Positions 22,963 through 38,151 of a stretch of 64,000 nt of DNA are shown in pieces. The stretch is taken from contig QJNS01000036.1 in the NCBI GenBank assembly GCA_004154925.1, forward strand, positions 62,001 through 126,000, in the 5' to 3' direction. This DNA comes from Monosporascus cannonballus (taxonomy: Eukaryota; Ascomycota; Sordariomycetes; Xylariales). The translations under genes were made by a program, and so were the position numbers. Position 1 is the stretch's first letter. Each line of letters starts with the position of its first letter. The notes beneath the pieces are model-generated. The model was not told where the DNA came from and did not search any database. It was given only the letters and a program-made list of their open reading frames with translations.

Positions 22963-25670
22963 AATATAATTCGAAAAAATAATACGCCGATAATAACAAT
23001 AAATACAGCAGCTTCACGCACTAAATATAAAAATATAAATAAGGTTTAATAAATTCGAAAACAATTAAAAAATATTATCTATCAGAAAACTAAAAAATAA
23101 TAAAAACTAAAGAAATTAAAAAACACTTTTAAAAAAAGCTTTAAACGCAACGATAAAAGCCATTAATAATCTTATTACCTTAGACATATAAATTAAAACA
23201 TACTGGTATATTGTAATAGTAAATTGCGAAAATCTAAACGGGAATTATATTACACCAAATGTAATTAATAAACCTAAACTGGGATAAAAATATAAGTTAA
23301 AACTTTATATAATAAGGAATGCCGAAAATCAAAAATTCGTTTACGATAACAGAAAAATTATACGCGATATTAATTATTTCGAAATTTTTATCTAAAGACG
23401 ATATTAAACAGTTAATTTCGATATCGTTTTATATAGAAATTACGATATAGTCTTAGGATTACCATAGATACGCTAATACGGAATCTTAATTAATAGAAAG
23501 ATTAACCAAATAAAGCTTACTTTATACCTTATTAGCGGATAAAAAAAGAATAAAAATTTTAACATTCGATCGAAAATGGCGACGAATATAGACATAAGAA
23601 TACGACAGAAACTTTACCACCTAAAGGGACAAAATATAAGAAAAAAATGGGTATTAAAGAAATATACGACGTATCGTTATTATTATTAAAGCGAAATTAA
23701 AGTAACTAAAAAACGACTTAAAACAATAACTCAAAAAATTATAAAATCTAACTAATATGCTACTATAATACTATAAATACGAACAGCTTTTTAAAAAGGT
23801 ACTTAATACGAAATTATCAGAATACAGCAAATAACACCATAAAATAGTTCTTAAAAAAGGATCTTTAACGAAATTTTATCTCATTTACAATCTTAACAAA
23901 AACGAATTACATATTTTTAAAAAAATATCTAGAAAATCGGTTATAAAACCTGGATTTAACTTTCGAAATTACTAATAAATTACTTAATATTTTCCGTACG
24001 AAAAAAGAACGGAAAATTGCGATTTATCATTAATCATGGATAATTACATAATGTCATTATTAAAATCGAATATTATTATTTCTAGTTACGAAAATAAAAT
24101 ATTAACTTTACGAAACTTAATAATTTACCGTATTCGATCTTAAAAATAAATATAACTTTATTAAAATAAAAAAAAGATACGAATAGAAAATAACTTTTAA
24201 AACGAAATACGGATTATTTAAATACTTAGTTATATTAATAGAACTTACATCGTCTTAATAACTTTTTAACGGATAATAAATTTTACATTACGAAAATATC
24301 TTGGTATTTTCGTCGTTTGTTATTTCGATAACATTTTCATTTTTTCAAAAATAAAAAAAGCATATACAAAATACGTTTATAAAGTTCTTCAAGCTTGATA
24401 AGACGCAAAATTACTTATTAACGCAGAAAAAAATCAATTTTACGTACGAAAAATAAAATATCTGGAATATATTATTACCTTAGGATATATCAAAATAAAC
24501 ACCAAGAAAATCGCTATACTTACAAAATAACAAAGGTTAATTACAGTTAAAAAGGTACAGATATTTCTTAAATTCCCTAATTATTACAGAAATTTTATTC
24601 GCAACTTTAATAAAATAATTATACCTTTAATAAATTTTACGAAAAAGGCAAAAAAGTTCAAATAAACGTCCGAAATAAAAAAGCATTTTAAGATATTAAG
24701 GATACGATTACCAGCGAATCAGTATTAATTATGTACAATTTAAACCATCGCGTCGAATTAAAAACCGATATTTCGGATTACGCATTAGGCGTAATAATCG
24801 GATAACGAAATAATTAAGGCAAATTATACCCTATTTTATTTTTTATATAAATTAAAAAAACCGAATTTAAGTACAGCACTATAAATAAGGAATTTATGGC
24901 CATTATTATGGCATTCCGAGAGTTTAGGCACTTTTTTTAAAAAAAAACTTATACCAGATCAAAGTTTATACGAATTATGAAAATCTTATTTGATTTACTA
25001 CGACTAAAAAACTTATAGAATAATAACTTCGTTACGCGAAAAAATTAACGAATTTCGACTTCGTTATCATTTATAGAAAAGGTTCAAAAACAAACAGAGC
25101 AAATACCCTAAATAAGCGACCAAACCTTAAAAAGAAATTAGTTAAAATCAGCTATACAATTTTTGATACTATTACAGAAGAACATTTACGCCCGCGACAA
25201 ATTACGACAATTCGAGCAGTACTTTTTGATATATATTAAAAAGTCCAACAATAAAACGGCGGTCTTCTAGAAAATCAAAAAACATATAAGATATAAGTTT
25301 TATTAAAATATCAAAGAGATTTAATACGAAAAATATACGAACATTAATTACATAGATATCCAGGGATCTATAAAATTTTAAAATGGCTTTAACGCATATA
25401 TTCCTTCCCTAAGATGAAATTAATAGTACAGAAAATCATATAACAATACGATATTTACGCCAAAATAAAGATACGACGACATAAGCTATACGAAAAGTTA
25501 CAACTATTACTAATCGCAAAGTAATTATAATATTTAGTTATATTCGATTTTATTACCAAACTTTCTATGTTAAATAACCCAGTTACAAAAGTACACTCTG
25601 ATAACATTTTCGTAATTATCGATCGATTTACGAAATTTTTCTATTTCCTACCATTGTAAGATAATAGATA
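22963..25670 (+). pseudogene. Element A pol (RT, RNase H, integrase), RIP-degraded
   Basis: This continues element A after nested element B. In order on the plus strand it shows reverse transcriptase (about 24170-24330, WKIAFKTKYGLFKYLVI), RNase H (about 24890-25120, ending FDFVIIYRKGSK then a degraded ARADALSRRP-type motif), the integrase zinc region (about 25340-25530, HRYPGI, IKIRRHKLYEKLQ) and the core start (about 25605-25660, FVIIDRFTKFFYFLP). The element stops abruptly near 25670, in mid-integrase, where a less mutated segment starts. It therefore lacks its 3' end and 3' LTR. Confidence 0.65.
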
Positions 25671-25860
25671 GCTGTGAGCTGGGATAAGGTGATCTCCGAC
25701 CAGTCGTAAAGCAAATTCCAAAAAGTGAATATATTAAATTACTTCCATTTAGCGTTTCTTACTAGCTGCTAGATAGTGGATTTATATTAATAAGTGCGTC
25801 GGTAGCTGATCGGTAGCTAGTTAGTTATTAACTTTATCCTTATAAGAGTTATATTTTTTT
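25671..25860. repeat. Less-mutated segment at the junction of elements A and C, possible LTR of C
   Basis: Composition changes sharply here: tgtgagctgggataagg and gtcggtagctgatcggtagc are nearly free of RIP. It sits where the 3' LTR of minus-strand element C is expected and begins with TGT, but I could not find its partner LTR, so the assignment is tentative. Confidence 0.35.
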
Positions 25861-28800
25861 AATTATTTTTCCGTTTTTAAATTATTAATTTTTAATAGCA
25901 TTATTATTAATTTGATATAATGCGTTTTATAAATCTAATTACGTATATATGCCGATAATTTACCGTTATATTATTTTACAAATAATTGTCGAAATAATTA
26001 TTACGTATTATATTACGTAATTAATTATGTTCCGCCTAATTTCCTAATATAATCCGTTCTTTAACCTTATTTTATTTATCTTTTTTTCTATTTTTTGTGC
26101 CTATATTTTTATTTTCTTTTTTTGCGTATGTATTCTATTCGGTTTCCTATTTTTCTTTATTTTCATTTTGCCTTTTCCGTCTATTTTACGTATGATTTCC
26201 GTTCGCCATATTTTTTTTGTAAGGAGTTCTAAAAGAAATAATAGTTTATTATTAATAAGAATTAAGATTTTTTTAACGTTATCTTCTTGATGTCGACGGT
26301 AAAATAATTATTAATCGTATGACGGGCGGCAATAAACCATATTATATTTATGTAATATATTGCTATTTCGATTACTCTAAGGTTTACGTTAGGTTTCGGA
26401 CGCCTTAAATTACGTTATAATTAATTATTATTACAAAATCCTTCGCGCAATAAGCAATTATTCTTAATATTATTAATATAGTTATTTAATTTCCATTTAA
26501 ATTCTAATTATTTTTTAAAAATGCCGCCTAAATAATTTTTTAATTTGGTATCGATAATTAAAAGTTAATTAACGAATTCGAAAAAGCTTATATTACGGAT
26601 ATTTAATACGAATATTTCGACGTAATTACGATCGGTCGTCGACTCGACGTCCTTCGCAAAACCGAGTTCGCTTTTAATACGGTTATTATTAAAAAATATC
26701 GTTTTTTAATATAACGAAAATCGATTTTCGATCGTCCGTTATGGCTGCGGAAATTTAATTTTAACGCCGTTTTATAAATTTATAAATTTAAATCCTTTTT
26801 ATAAGTATTACGATTTTTTTATTATTTTACAATTAATTTCTAATTAGGCGTAATTTTAAGATACCGTTATAAATAAGGCGATTTTCGAAAGCCGTTATAC
26901 CGTTACGTTTCCCGTTTACGAATATTTTCTGCCTATTTTTTAACGTTTTAACGAAATTTTAATATTTATTAATAATAATAATTAAAAAACGGTTTTATTC
27001 GGCGAAATTATTATTAAATCTAAATACGTTAAGCATTTTAAAAACGGCGTCCTGTTTCCGATTAATAATAAATTGTATTCCGGTTATTTAAGCCTTATTT
27101 TGTAAGAAATAAAATGTTTTTATATTTTTCCTGAATTTCACGCTTAATAACTTTAATAAATATATTTGTTTTTACCGTCGTATATTTTCCAATTATTTTT
27201 CGATATTCCTATATTAATATCTTTTATACATTTATTAAAAGTTAATTAATGTAAAGCTTAATAATTAAATGCAAAATTTTGTTTTCGAAATAAAGGCTTA
27301 ATATTTTTTGCATTATTTATCGGTTTTTAACCGCTATATAATAAGGTAATTATTTACTAAATATTTAAAAATAATTATATAATTAAGTAATATTTTAATG
27401 TTAATATTTTATATTTGCTTAAAATCAATTTCTTTAATTTTTGTAATTATTAAACAATTAATTTTCGATTAAGTTATTATTATTTTGCGGTTTTTAGGTT
27501 GTTTTATTTTAATATATGTATTTAATATTTTTCATAATATTATAATATCCTAAGTACGTACTCCAAATATTTTTAAGAGTTTTACGTATTATATTTAGCG
27601 GGCCAGCTTTTTTATTTAGTTATATATTTGCGTTATTTTTACTTATTTCGATAATAAACGATATTTCTTATTATTTATTTTTCTTATTTCTTTTTTAAAT
27701 CTGGTAATAATATTTAAATATTATCTGGTTTTCGATTATATTACAGTTTTAATAAAACTATGAGAAATATATATTATATCCGTTATTATTAAATAAAAAG
27801 AATTATTTTATATGCTTAAAAGCGTATATTTTTCTTAATCGTAATTCGTATAAAAATAAGTATGAATTTTTTATTTTTAAATTTGAAATTTTTGGTCGAT
27901 AAATTTACTTATTACTTTGATTAGAATTTTATAAATACATAACGTTAATTATAATATTTTTTCTGAATTGCCGTTATTTTTTCCTAATATTCATATATTA
28001 TTCGATATATAACCGTTATTTTTTCGAAACGTTTTTTAATTCTTTATATTTATCCTTTAAACTTTTATAAAAGATATTTTATTATTTTTAAATAATATCT
28101 ATATAAGACTTTAAACGGAAAACGGCCAATAAACGCGTTTCGTATATTATTATATACGAATTCCATATTTTGTAATAACTTTATTTAGTTATTTTGATAT
28201 TTATTAACGTAATTATGGAAATAATATTCTAGGATTTAATAAGTGCGTTTCGTTTACTTATTGGTTTGTAAATAATAAGCGGTCGATATTCGCCGCTTTA
28301 TTTTTTGTTTTTTGCAAAATTTCGCCCAGAATTAATTCGTTAATACCTTATTTTTATTGCTAATAATTCCGATTAATATATTGAATTTATATTTAATTTC
28401 GTTATAAAGCAATTAGGCTTATTCGGTTGCGGTTAAGGTTTTAATTATAAGAACAAATAGTTTTAATTACGTAAAATAGTCGACGATTACCAGGATTACG
28501 TTATATTTTAATTTATCTAAACTTAATGTTTTAAAAAACCCCGTAATAAAATTTAACAAAAGTTTTAAAAAAGTTATTTAAGTAATAAGAAAGATTATAA
28601 CTATCTATATGGTTTATAGCGTAACTTTATTATATCTTGGTAATTCGGATATTGTTTGGTATATTTTTGGATATTATTCGCTATATTTTCCTAATAAATC
28701 TTTTTGGTTATTAATTTTAACGTATGGATATATCCTATATATTCTGCCTTAAGATTATTATGGTATTAGTTAATTAATTATCTTCGTAAAATGTCCTATA

Positions 28801-31655
28801 ATAGGATTACGAATTTATCCCGATAATATAAAACCTTATTTAGGTCTAGAAAATATTTTCCTTTTATTCTGGCTTAGTATTTTGCTATTCGTATTAATTT
28901 TATAATATTTAAATTTTTAGTTTATAATTTTTTAATCTAATCGTAAAACTATCGGGAAATTTTCGTTTAAAATACCGTTTCGTCTTTAAATAACTTTTTT
29001 GCTAAAAAACGTAAAACGTATTAATTATAAATAATAACTTTAATATTAATCTTATTTTCTTTAAACTTTTCGGAATCCGATCGTAATACAGTTACAATTT
29101 ATAATTACCGTTATTTAACAGTTAATTGCGTTATTATTGCGATTTACCTTTATATTATTATTTGTAAGCAATAACTTCGGCAAATATATGGTTCCTAATT
29201 CTTTTTTCGGAAACTTTCTATAATTATATAATAAAGATTTTTCGCTTTTGTTACGCGGATAATAATTATCCGAATTTCCGTTATTTTAAACTTATCTGGA
29301 AGTTTTATAACGAATAAATTTTAAGCTGTTTTTATAAGGCTTTTTACCCTCTTATAATACTTTAAATCATATTATATGTTTATAATTATTTTTTGTATAT
29401 TTTTCGGCATATTATTTATAAATCCGAATTTTTTAAATAACGTAAAAATTACGTTATTATACGCAATTTCTGTTAATATATAATGGGAACGTTTAAATAA
29501 TTTATCCGCCGAGTTGGCGACGCCCGGTCGGTATTAAATTTTAAATTTAAATTACGTAAAGCGGTAAATTTATCGGGTTAACCTTTTCTTAAAGTTACGC
29601 GCTGATACCTTTATTATATCTTTTAACGCTATATAATCGGTAAATATTAAGAAAATCTTTTTCCGTTCCTTTAAAATATTATTATTAATATTTTAAGTTT
29701 TTTATAATTGTTAATAATTTATATTACTTTATAACTTACCGTTTTTAATTGGATTTAATTTTCGTAATTAATAAATAATTAAATGCTAATGTTTTTCGTA
29801 TTTTTGTAAAAATATCCTTAATATGGCTTTTATCGAGGCGTTTAATTCGACTTTAATATTTTTGATGTTATCTTAATATCGAAAAATGGTCGCCGACTAA
29901 AAAACAGTTTTTAAATTTTAAAACGCTTTTTTAATTTTTTCGAATTACCGGAATTTTATTACCTTAATTTTGCCCTATATTTTTTTTTAAAAAACCTAAT
30001 AATAAGTTCGATAATATGCAAATAATAAGCGATAAATTTTCGATAAAAATTCGCGATTTCCAAAAATATTTAAATATTATAAATTAACTTTGGTTTCAGT
30101 TATATTTTAATAATATCGATTTGTCGGCAATTTATTTGCAAATCGTCGATATTAATTATAAATCTTCAAAATTTTACCTTTTTTTAAAAAAATCGTATTT
30201 AAAGGTTTTAATAAATAATTAATGTTATAATAATTATTTGTAAATTAATTTAAAATATTTCGTATATTTTGTTTCTGTATTAGAATAAATAATTATATTA
30301 TTTAAATATATTTCGTATATATAATTGATTAATGTAATTAATACGTTAATAATGTTAAATAATATAACCATATATTTAAACTGCTTATATTACGTTCGGA
30401 AAATGGTTTTTTATTAATTATCCTTTTTAATTCTAATGCGGTAATAAATATTTTCAAAATTAATTTTCGAAAATATCTTAGTAAACCTTAGGCGATCTAT
30501 TATTTTTAAGATTAAGGATAAAAGATATCAGTTTTTTATCGTTACCTGATTTAACCTTTTATAGTTAACGTATAGTCGGAAATTGCTATTCTTTTTAGGT
30601 ACGAATAATATTAGTACCATTACGTTTGCTTTCGAATAAGGCATCCGGCTTATTTTTAGATTTTTTTCGGATATAGTTTTCGAATATCTTTTTTAAGTTT
30701 CAGAAATAAGGCAAATTAGGCCAAATAATGGCGTTTTTCTTAGGATTAGGTTTATTTTATATTTTGTCCCTAATAACTAAAATATTCTTTTCGTTATTTT
30801 TTCGAAATACATTCGCCGAAAATTCTCCAAGTATGTAAGAAGGTCGGTTATCTCTTATTTTTGCTATTTCCCGAATTCCGAGATATCTAGTTTTTCGACT
30901 AGACTTATTAGGTTAACGATATAAACTTGCTTATCGAAAAGTGCTAGGTTTACGATTTTCTACCCGTCGACCTTTTGTAATAATCCATATAATTATTAAC
31001 ATATAGCTATATTTAATAAAACGCCTAATTTACTTATTTTTAATCTAGATAATACGAATTCGAGCGTTTTTCGATTATAATATATTATAAAGTAAATTTA
31101 CTTAAATTTTCGTTTATTCCCGTTATTATTTATTATGTTAAAAGGAATTTCGAAATCTCTATAATACTTAATATATATGCCGTTAGCTTCGATAAGGCCC
31201 GGAATATTTACGAAAGCTAGTTAGAAATTAAGTTTTTTTTGTTTACTTTTTACTTACGGCATTTATTTATGCTCCGGTATCTATATTTACTTATGTTACT
31301 ACATCCCCCGTATTATCTTTAATAAATGCCCTTTTTTTAAAAGATAGCTTTATTCCGACCGTTTTGTAATTATTAGCCGAAATAAACTAGATATATACGT
31401 TTATTCCGGCTTTTGTTAGGTTTATGTCTAGGAATTAATTTGATTTATCGTTATATATTATGACGTTTTATACGGCTTTTGAAGGTTGGGTTCCGTATGG
31501 CCGAGATAATAGGGTTTTCGTGTCTTTTTTGGTTTCGCAATTTACGTTTTTGTAACTTAGTTTTTTATAATTATAATATTTAAATAAACCCTTATAAAAA
31601 TCAAGGGTATTAAGACGTACGGATTTGTTCCGATCGGAATTAAATCGGCGATTAT
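25861..31655 (-). mobile_element. Gypsy element C pol, RIP-degraded, 5' end missing
   Basis: The minus-strand translation shows Gypsy pol. Near 30480-30620 the reverse transcriptase block reads ILFVPKKNSNFRLYVNYKRLN, then a degraded VTIKN(R)YPLPLI segment. Near 28150-28330 is integrase: IKRRISTAYYLQTNK, then NYVNKYQNN, corresponding to the usual STAYHPQTDGQTER..NYQQDDW. Near 28440-28530 is VILVIVDYFT. The upstream part (toward 31655) reaches the protease region and is then cut by the 3' LTR of element D, so the 5' LTR and gag are absent. Confidence 0.65.
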
Positions 31656-32065
31656 TGTAACGGCTAAGCGGTTTAACCAACTATTATATCTTAGTCGTAC
31701 GAGTTTATATTGGTAAAAATATCGTGGGATTCTGAGCAATAAATATAATAACGTATTATATTTCGTAATACTAAGGATGTAGAAGTTATATTACAAACGA
31801 TTAATATTGATAAGCATTGCAAGTTAATGCTATCTAAATTATAGAAATAATAAGTGTATATATTCTTATTCTGGCTTAAAGTACTTAAGCAGCTTAAATT
31901 CTTAAGCTCGTTAAGCCTTTAAGTTCTTTTGCTAGCTTAAGAAGTTTAAGGTGCTTGGTACTTTAAGACCTTTAAGTTGGTTACGTAATATCTTGGCTGA
32001 GATTAGGTTTTGTTTTTTAGTAAGTTCGACTATTTGTAAAATATTAAGACCGTTAAGTTATAATA
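31656..32065 (-). repeat. 3' LTR of element D (GGCTTAA-type U3)
   Basis: It runs on the plus strand from tgtaacggctaagcgg to cgttaagttataata. The U3 half contains many ggcttaa/cttaag units, like the solo LTR at 57259-57677. The R-U5 half is RIP-mutated. Confidence 0.75.
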
Positions 32066-35000
32066 CGATATCTTCTTTTCTAGAATTTTTGTCCCTAAAA
32101 ATCAAATTATTTATTTATTAATTTGGTAAGTAACTTTTATTTTTTCATATTTATTATATCGAGCTGTATTAAAAAGTCTCGTTTTCGTAAATATAATAAC
32201 GTTTTTATTTTTTCAAAAAATATTAAAAATTTTGGTTTTTAAACGTCTTTTTATTTTGGTTGTAAATAAAAGGTGCAAAATATAAGGTTATTCGGAGTTC
32301 TTTAAAATATACGCGTTGTATTTATTATAACGGTCCTTATAATCTTTTCGATTTTTTAAAAATTAAATATTAAACATTTCTTAATAAAAAAATCGTTTGA
32401 AACGTAAAAAAAAAATAAGTTCGCGAAATATTGAGAACGGCTGTTAACATGTTAGACCATTTGCAAAAATAAAGACGGTTATTTCGTTACTGTAATATTA
32501 ATATATTCCGTCGAAGTATTAAAGATAAAGAAACTATAAATGAATTCGAATATTTAGAATAAGAACAATAACAATTAAAGACCACGGTTGCCGCAGTTAC
32601 GTCAACGTAAACCGCAAATTCGATTAATTAATTAAATATCGACCTTACCGACTGGTTAATCATTAATTGGAATATATCCGTTACTATTAGTAAAAGTTTT
32701 TCAATAGACGCTAGGCGTCACTAAGATTTTTAACAGATTTTCCGGTGTTTTCGGAATCCGAGTGCTTTTTTTACTTAATTAAGTACTAGGTAAGTCCGTT
32801 TTGTTTCCGTATATCGTAAATTTTCTCCATTTCGTATACCGTATTATTTTTTTCTTCTACCTTATTTTGAGTTATATACGCCTTAATTGTATTGGGCGTT
32901 AATTCGAATACCAAATATAAAAAACTAGATAAAATTTAATTTTTAATAGAAATTCTAATTAGTAATTATTTTTGAACTTTTTTTGACAATTTTATATAGA
33001 TCGATATATTTAAAATCAAGCTTTTTGTTAGGTTTTTTGATTTAAATATTTTTGGTAACGAAATAAACCATTTCGTCTTTTTCGAAAGTTAGTTTTTTAA
33101 TTGTTTTTGATTATAATATTTGCTAATTTGGTTTCGTATGAATTATAATTTTGTTTTTATTTTTTAATATAATTATTTAAGCTATTTTAACGTAAGAATT
33201 ACTTTAATATTAATTGGATCTTCGCTCTGTATTTTTCTTTAGATTTCTAGAATAAAACAAAAATTAACGTGCGTACGTATTATTTTGATATTTTCGTAAT
33301 AACTGGTATTTTAAACTAATTATACAATTGCTAATTCTTTAATTTATTTATTTTATTCGTAATTAATACAATACCGTAAATAAATTCCTAATATTTAATT
33401 CGTTCGCTTTATTTATTTATTTGTTTATAGTTTAAAAACGTTTACTAACTTATAATATAAACCGATTTATATTATTATACCCTACTAGGATGTAAATGCA
33501 AATATTAAACTTTTATTTTAAATAAATTTTATTAATAATTCATATATATTAAAAATGTATTTAAAGAAAATATAGACCATTTATTTGACGTTTATATCTT
33601 TATAATCTGGTAAGAAATAAGAACATTCTATGAACAAATCCATAATTACGGAAATATTTTCGTAATATATTTTTATAACGAGATTTTGTAATATAAGGAA
33701 TTTGGTAATAAAATTAAATATAATTGCATATTATAATTATTATATAACTGGTAATAGTTGTAATTTTCCGTAAGGTTTATATCGTGGTACTTTAGCTTTA
33801 TTATAAAGGTCGTATTATCGTCGTATTTTCTAAACTATTATTTTTATTTTAAAAAGGGAATATATATATTAAAGTCGTTTTAAGATTTTGTAGATCTTTG
33901 AGTATCTATGTAACTAGTATTTATATATTTTTTGTACCAAGTTCTTTGGGTATTTTGTTAAAATTTGTATTTGATTCGTTCTTTAGTCCTTTAGGAAACC
34001 GTTGTTGTATTATTGGATTTTCTGATATATATCAAAAGGTATTGTCCGAATTGTTGTAATTCGTTGTAGACGTAAATACTTTTGTATAATGGCATCAAAA
34101 ACGGTATAATTAATTTTAACTAATTTTTCTTTAAGGTTTAATCGCCTATTTAAAACATCGGTTTTGCCGTTTTTAAGCCTTGATTATAAATAATAACGAA
34201 ATCAACATTTTGCTAATTTCTTTACATATTTTAATTATTATCCTATAAATTCGCTGGTTGTAATAAAACGGGTAAAATTTTAATAATCCGTGTAAACTAT
34301 AATCTAGTATAAGTTTTCCTTTAAAAAGTATTTAAATTTTCGAAATGCTATAATAATAGTCCTATATTCCTTATCTAAAATACTCTAATTAAGTTTGGCT
34401 TTTTTGAATTTATAAAAAAATACAAGTAAATATAATTTAGTTTAATTATTTCGTTATTTCATTATTACATTTAATACGTAATCCGAAATATCTGTTTTTA
34501 ATTTAACTGGGTATATTAAATCGTATATAATTATTATTAGTTCGTTAATAATTATATTCTTAATTTTTCGAAACGCTTTTTTTATTTTAGACGTTTATTT
34601 AAATTTTTTTCATAACATTGATTAGAGGTATAGTTATTTATTAAAATTCCGAATTAACTTTTTGTAATAAATAGCGAATCTATAAAATGCCTATATCTTT
34701 TTGACTATAATTAGCGTTTATTATTTTGTGATTGTAGCGATTTTTTAGATTTATTTTGATATATTCTAGAGTAATAATATGTTCTAGATACTCCACTTTC
34801 TACATGTGGAATTAATTTTTTTTGCGTTAACAAATAGCTTTACGTCTTATAACACTTAAAGAATTTTATAAACGTATTTTATATGTATTTTTTTTCGTTT
34901 TTATGAAAATAAGAATGTCGTTAAGATAATATACGATACAAATATCGAGATATTTTCGTAATACATAATTAATTATCCGTTGGAAAATTATTAATACGTT

Positions 35001-38000
35001 CGTTCATTTTATTAATATAATTAAGCATTTTAATTATCTATATTCTGTTTTAAAGGCTATATTTTATTTATATTCTTTCTTAATTCTAATAAAATTATAT
35101 TTATTTTTAAAATCGAATGTTATAAACTATTTAGTTCCGTAAAATCGGTTTTTTATCTCTGTAATTAGAGGTAATAATATTCGATTTTTAATATTAATAT
35201 TGTTTAATTATCGATAATTAACTATAAGTGGTAAATTTTAAATTTCTTTTAATACGAAAAATATAGGATATTTTGTTTGTAATTTCGAAAGTCGAATTTA
35301 TCCTTTTTATAACCGAATTTTTAAAGTATTTTTTAAAAGTACGTAATTCGTTTTCGTTAAAATTGTAAATACGGTAAAATTTCGTTAAAGATCTTTTTTA
35401 AAGATTATTTCATAATTTTATTCGTTATATTCTAGCAATTTCGTATCAAGTTCTTTTTTATAAAGTTACTTATATCGGTAATATTATAGTGGTATATTGG
35501 TTAAAGCTTTTAATTTTTAGAGATATTGTTTTAGATCTTTATTTAGTTGCCTTAACTTTTCTTTAATAGTAGTAATAATACGTTGTGTTTTTTTGATACC
35601 TATTTTTTTTTATATTTTGTTCTTTTAGGTAAAAAGGTTTTTATCATATTCTTATACCTGTATTCACTGCCATTTCCAATCGAATATTAAAATCTCCGTT
35701 TCTTTTTGGCCTATTAACAAGGTATACGACAAACCTTACTTGGTTAGTTTTTTATTAAGATTTCGTACTGGCGTATTCAAGGCAATCCTAAAATTATATC
35801 GTAATTCCCAAATAGAACGATATCGAAATTAACTGTTTGATATCGTCTTTAGATAAAAATCTCGAAATAATTAATTTCGCGTATAATTTTCCTCTTGTTG
35901 TAAGCGAATTCCTAACCTTCGGTATTCGTAACTGTATAGGGTATTAATTTATATCTCCGTAGCAGTTTAAGTCTATTAACTATATCTGGTACAATATAAT
36001 TTTCGCCTAAAATTTCGTAATCTATTATTGCAATATACTAGTCCGTTCCAATTCGTATATCCAAAGTAATAAGGTTATTAACGGCTTTTATTATTTCGTT
36101 TAAAGCTTTTTTTGGGAGTTTTTCCTAATTCATTTAGGCTTTGTTATTTTGCGGCTTTTTTATAGATAACCTTTTTCTTTTAATTTTTATTCGAATTTGT
36201 CTAACTGTATTTATGCTTTTATATATAGCGCGTTAAATTGCTATATTTGTCGTTATTATTAGCGTACTGTTTTTTCGAATTATATTATTTATTTTTAATT
36301 TCGTTATAATTCTTTTTTTCATTAAGTAAATTATTTTTCTTATGGTTTCGATCGTATCCTGTTATTCGTTATATTAATTATCGTTTTAGAGTTCGTCTAT
36401 AAATTAACGTATTTTTAATAACTTTTTTTACATCAAAGTTTGTAATAAATAATAATTGAAAATGGAAATCTGTAATAGCTTTTTGGCAATATTTCTTTAT
36501 TATATACTAGATTAATTTTTTTTCGTTTAATGGTTATATTATTTATAATAACAAAAAGGGTTTTCCTACGAGCATTACTTTTTTTCGAACCAGTTTTCTG
36601 CTTCGGCCAGTTAGCGAATATTATTTTTTAAGACTATAAATTGAAGGTATCGATATTATTATTTATCGTTTTTGTGATTTTCGATTCGGTTTAAAAATTT
36701 GAATGCTTTATATTATATGGAAATAATTTTTTCTTATATATATTGTTTCTGTTTTTCCTAGTCGGGATATTCTCGTCGGCGATAATATATGACATGCATT
36801 TTGCGGTATCGATCAAGGGTTCCGGAATTAATTTCTTTTATTTAATTCTAATATTTTCGTAAGTATCCTTATAATTCTTTTTATTATAATCGTAATATTT
36901 GTCAAATTAGCTTTTTAGCTTTTTGTATCCTTTGTTTGACCTTTTGCTATGAGGAGCCCGGTACGTACTTAGGCCGAATTATATTAATAGATTTATTTTC
37001 GTTTTTTTGTATTTTCATTAAATTATCCTTCGAGTACGAGTTTCTAATTATCTTGACGGGGTTTTTTTAGATGCCTTGCATTATCCCGCCTCATGCCCCA
37101 TTTTTTTACAATTAAAATATTTAGTTTGGCTTTAGTCTTTCTTATAAGTGGTCTTAAATTCTATAAGTTTTGGTTCCGTGCCGTAAGAAATATTATTATG
37201 CCGAAAAACACTGATATTGACCGTATATCGAATTTTATTATTATTCCTTCCTTTAATACCCTTCGTACGCTAGACATATTATCGATTATTAATCTTAATT
37301 ACAGTAGTAATATAATTTAATAGATATTTAGGCCGATTAAGTTTACAAAATTCCTTTTGTATTCTTTTTTCAGATTATCGAAAATTTAATTATTAATATT
37401 CTTTATGCTTAATTTAATTTAAACGTTAGCAAAACGAACGTACTGCCGTAACTGGATGCTAATTCTTTTTATCGTAATTACTAAATCTATATTTTGGTTT
37501 TTATTTTTTCTTTTATTATTTCAAAAACTTTCGTTTAATACTTATTTAAATTGTTTATAATCGTTATAAATTCGTTTTATTTCCGGGTTTCGTTTTTTGA
37601 TTAATAAGAGAACGTATTTTCGTATAACGAATTCGAATTAAATAATTACGTTTCCAATAAGTTATTTGATTACGAATTTCATTCGTATAATAGACGTAAT
37701 TAATGAAATAGGAAAATACCCGAAATATATTCGGTATTAAGTTAAAAACAATTATAACTTAATCGACATTCCGTTGAAAAGTTCTGGTTTAAGGGGTTTA
37801 AGGATTTTTCCTGGTTCTTTAATAGAATTTAGCTAAATAACCTAGCCCGTTCGAAAGGGCTTTCCGATTTCGGGAGCTCTTTTTTCAAATTTTTTATGAA
37901 TGGCTTAAAAGAACGTCGTAAGATTATTATTATCCTTTTCAAGCTAAAGGATGCATTTATTCATAATATCCAGACGTCGAAAAACTTCTTTGCGAAAAAG

Positions 38001-38151
38001 GCAAAATTGTTTTTTTTTTTTTTGGATTTTATTCCGATATCCGAGTTATTAAGGACCTAGTAAGTAGGTTATTCGGGCTGCTTACTGGTAAATATAATAT
38101 CGGCGATATCGCTCAAAATTTAACGGTATTATTAAATAAAAATTTGTAACC
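32066..38151 (-). pseudogene. Element D gag-pol, RIP-degraded
   Basis: On the minus strand gag starts just after 38151, with the conserved post-LTR sequence ggttacaaat. Reverse transcriptase lies around 34800-35250 (near 34900 a stretch corresponds to the YLDDILIFS region). Integrase lies around 33400-34200. The 3' part near 32640-32800 aligns with element E near 46890-47100. Stops occur throughout. Plus-strand frames here (for example 37093-37320) are antisense shadows. Confidence 0.6.
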
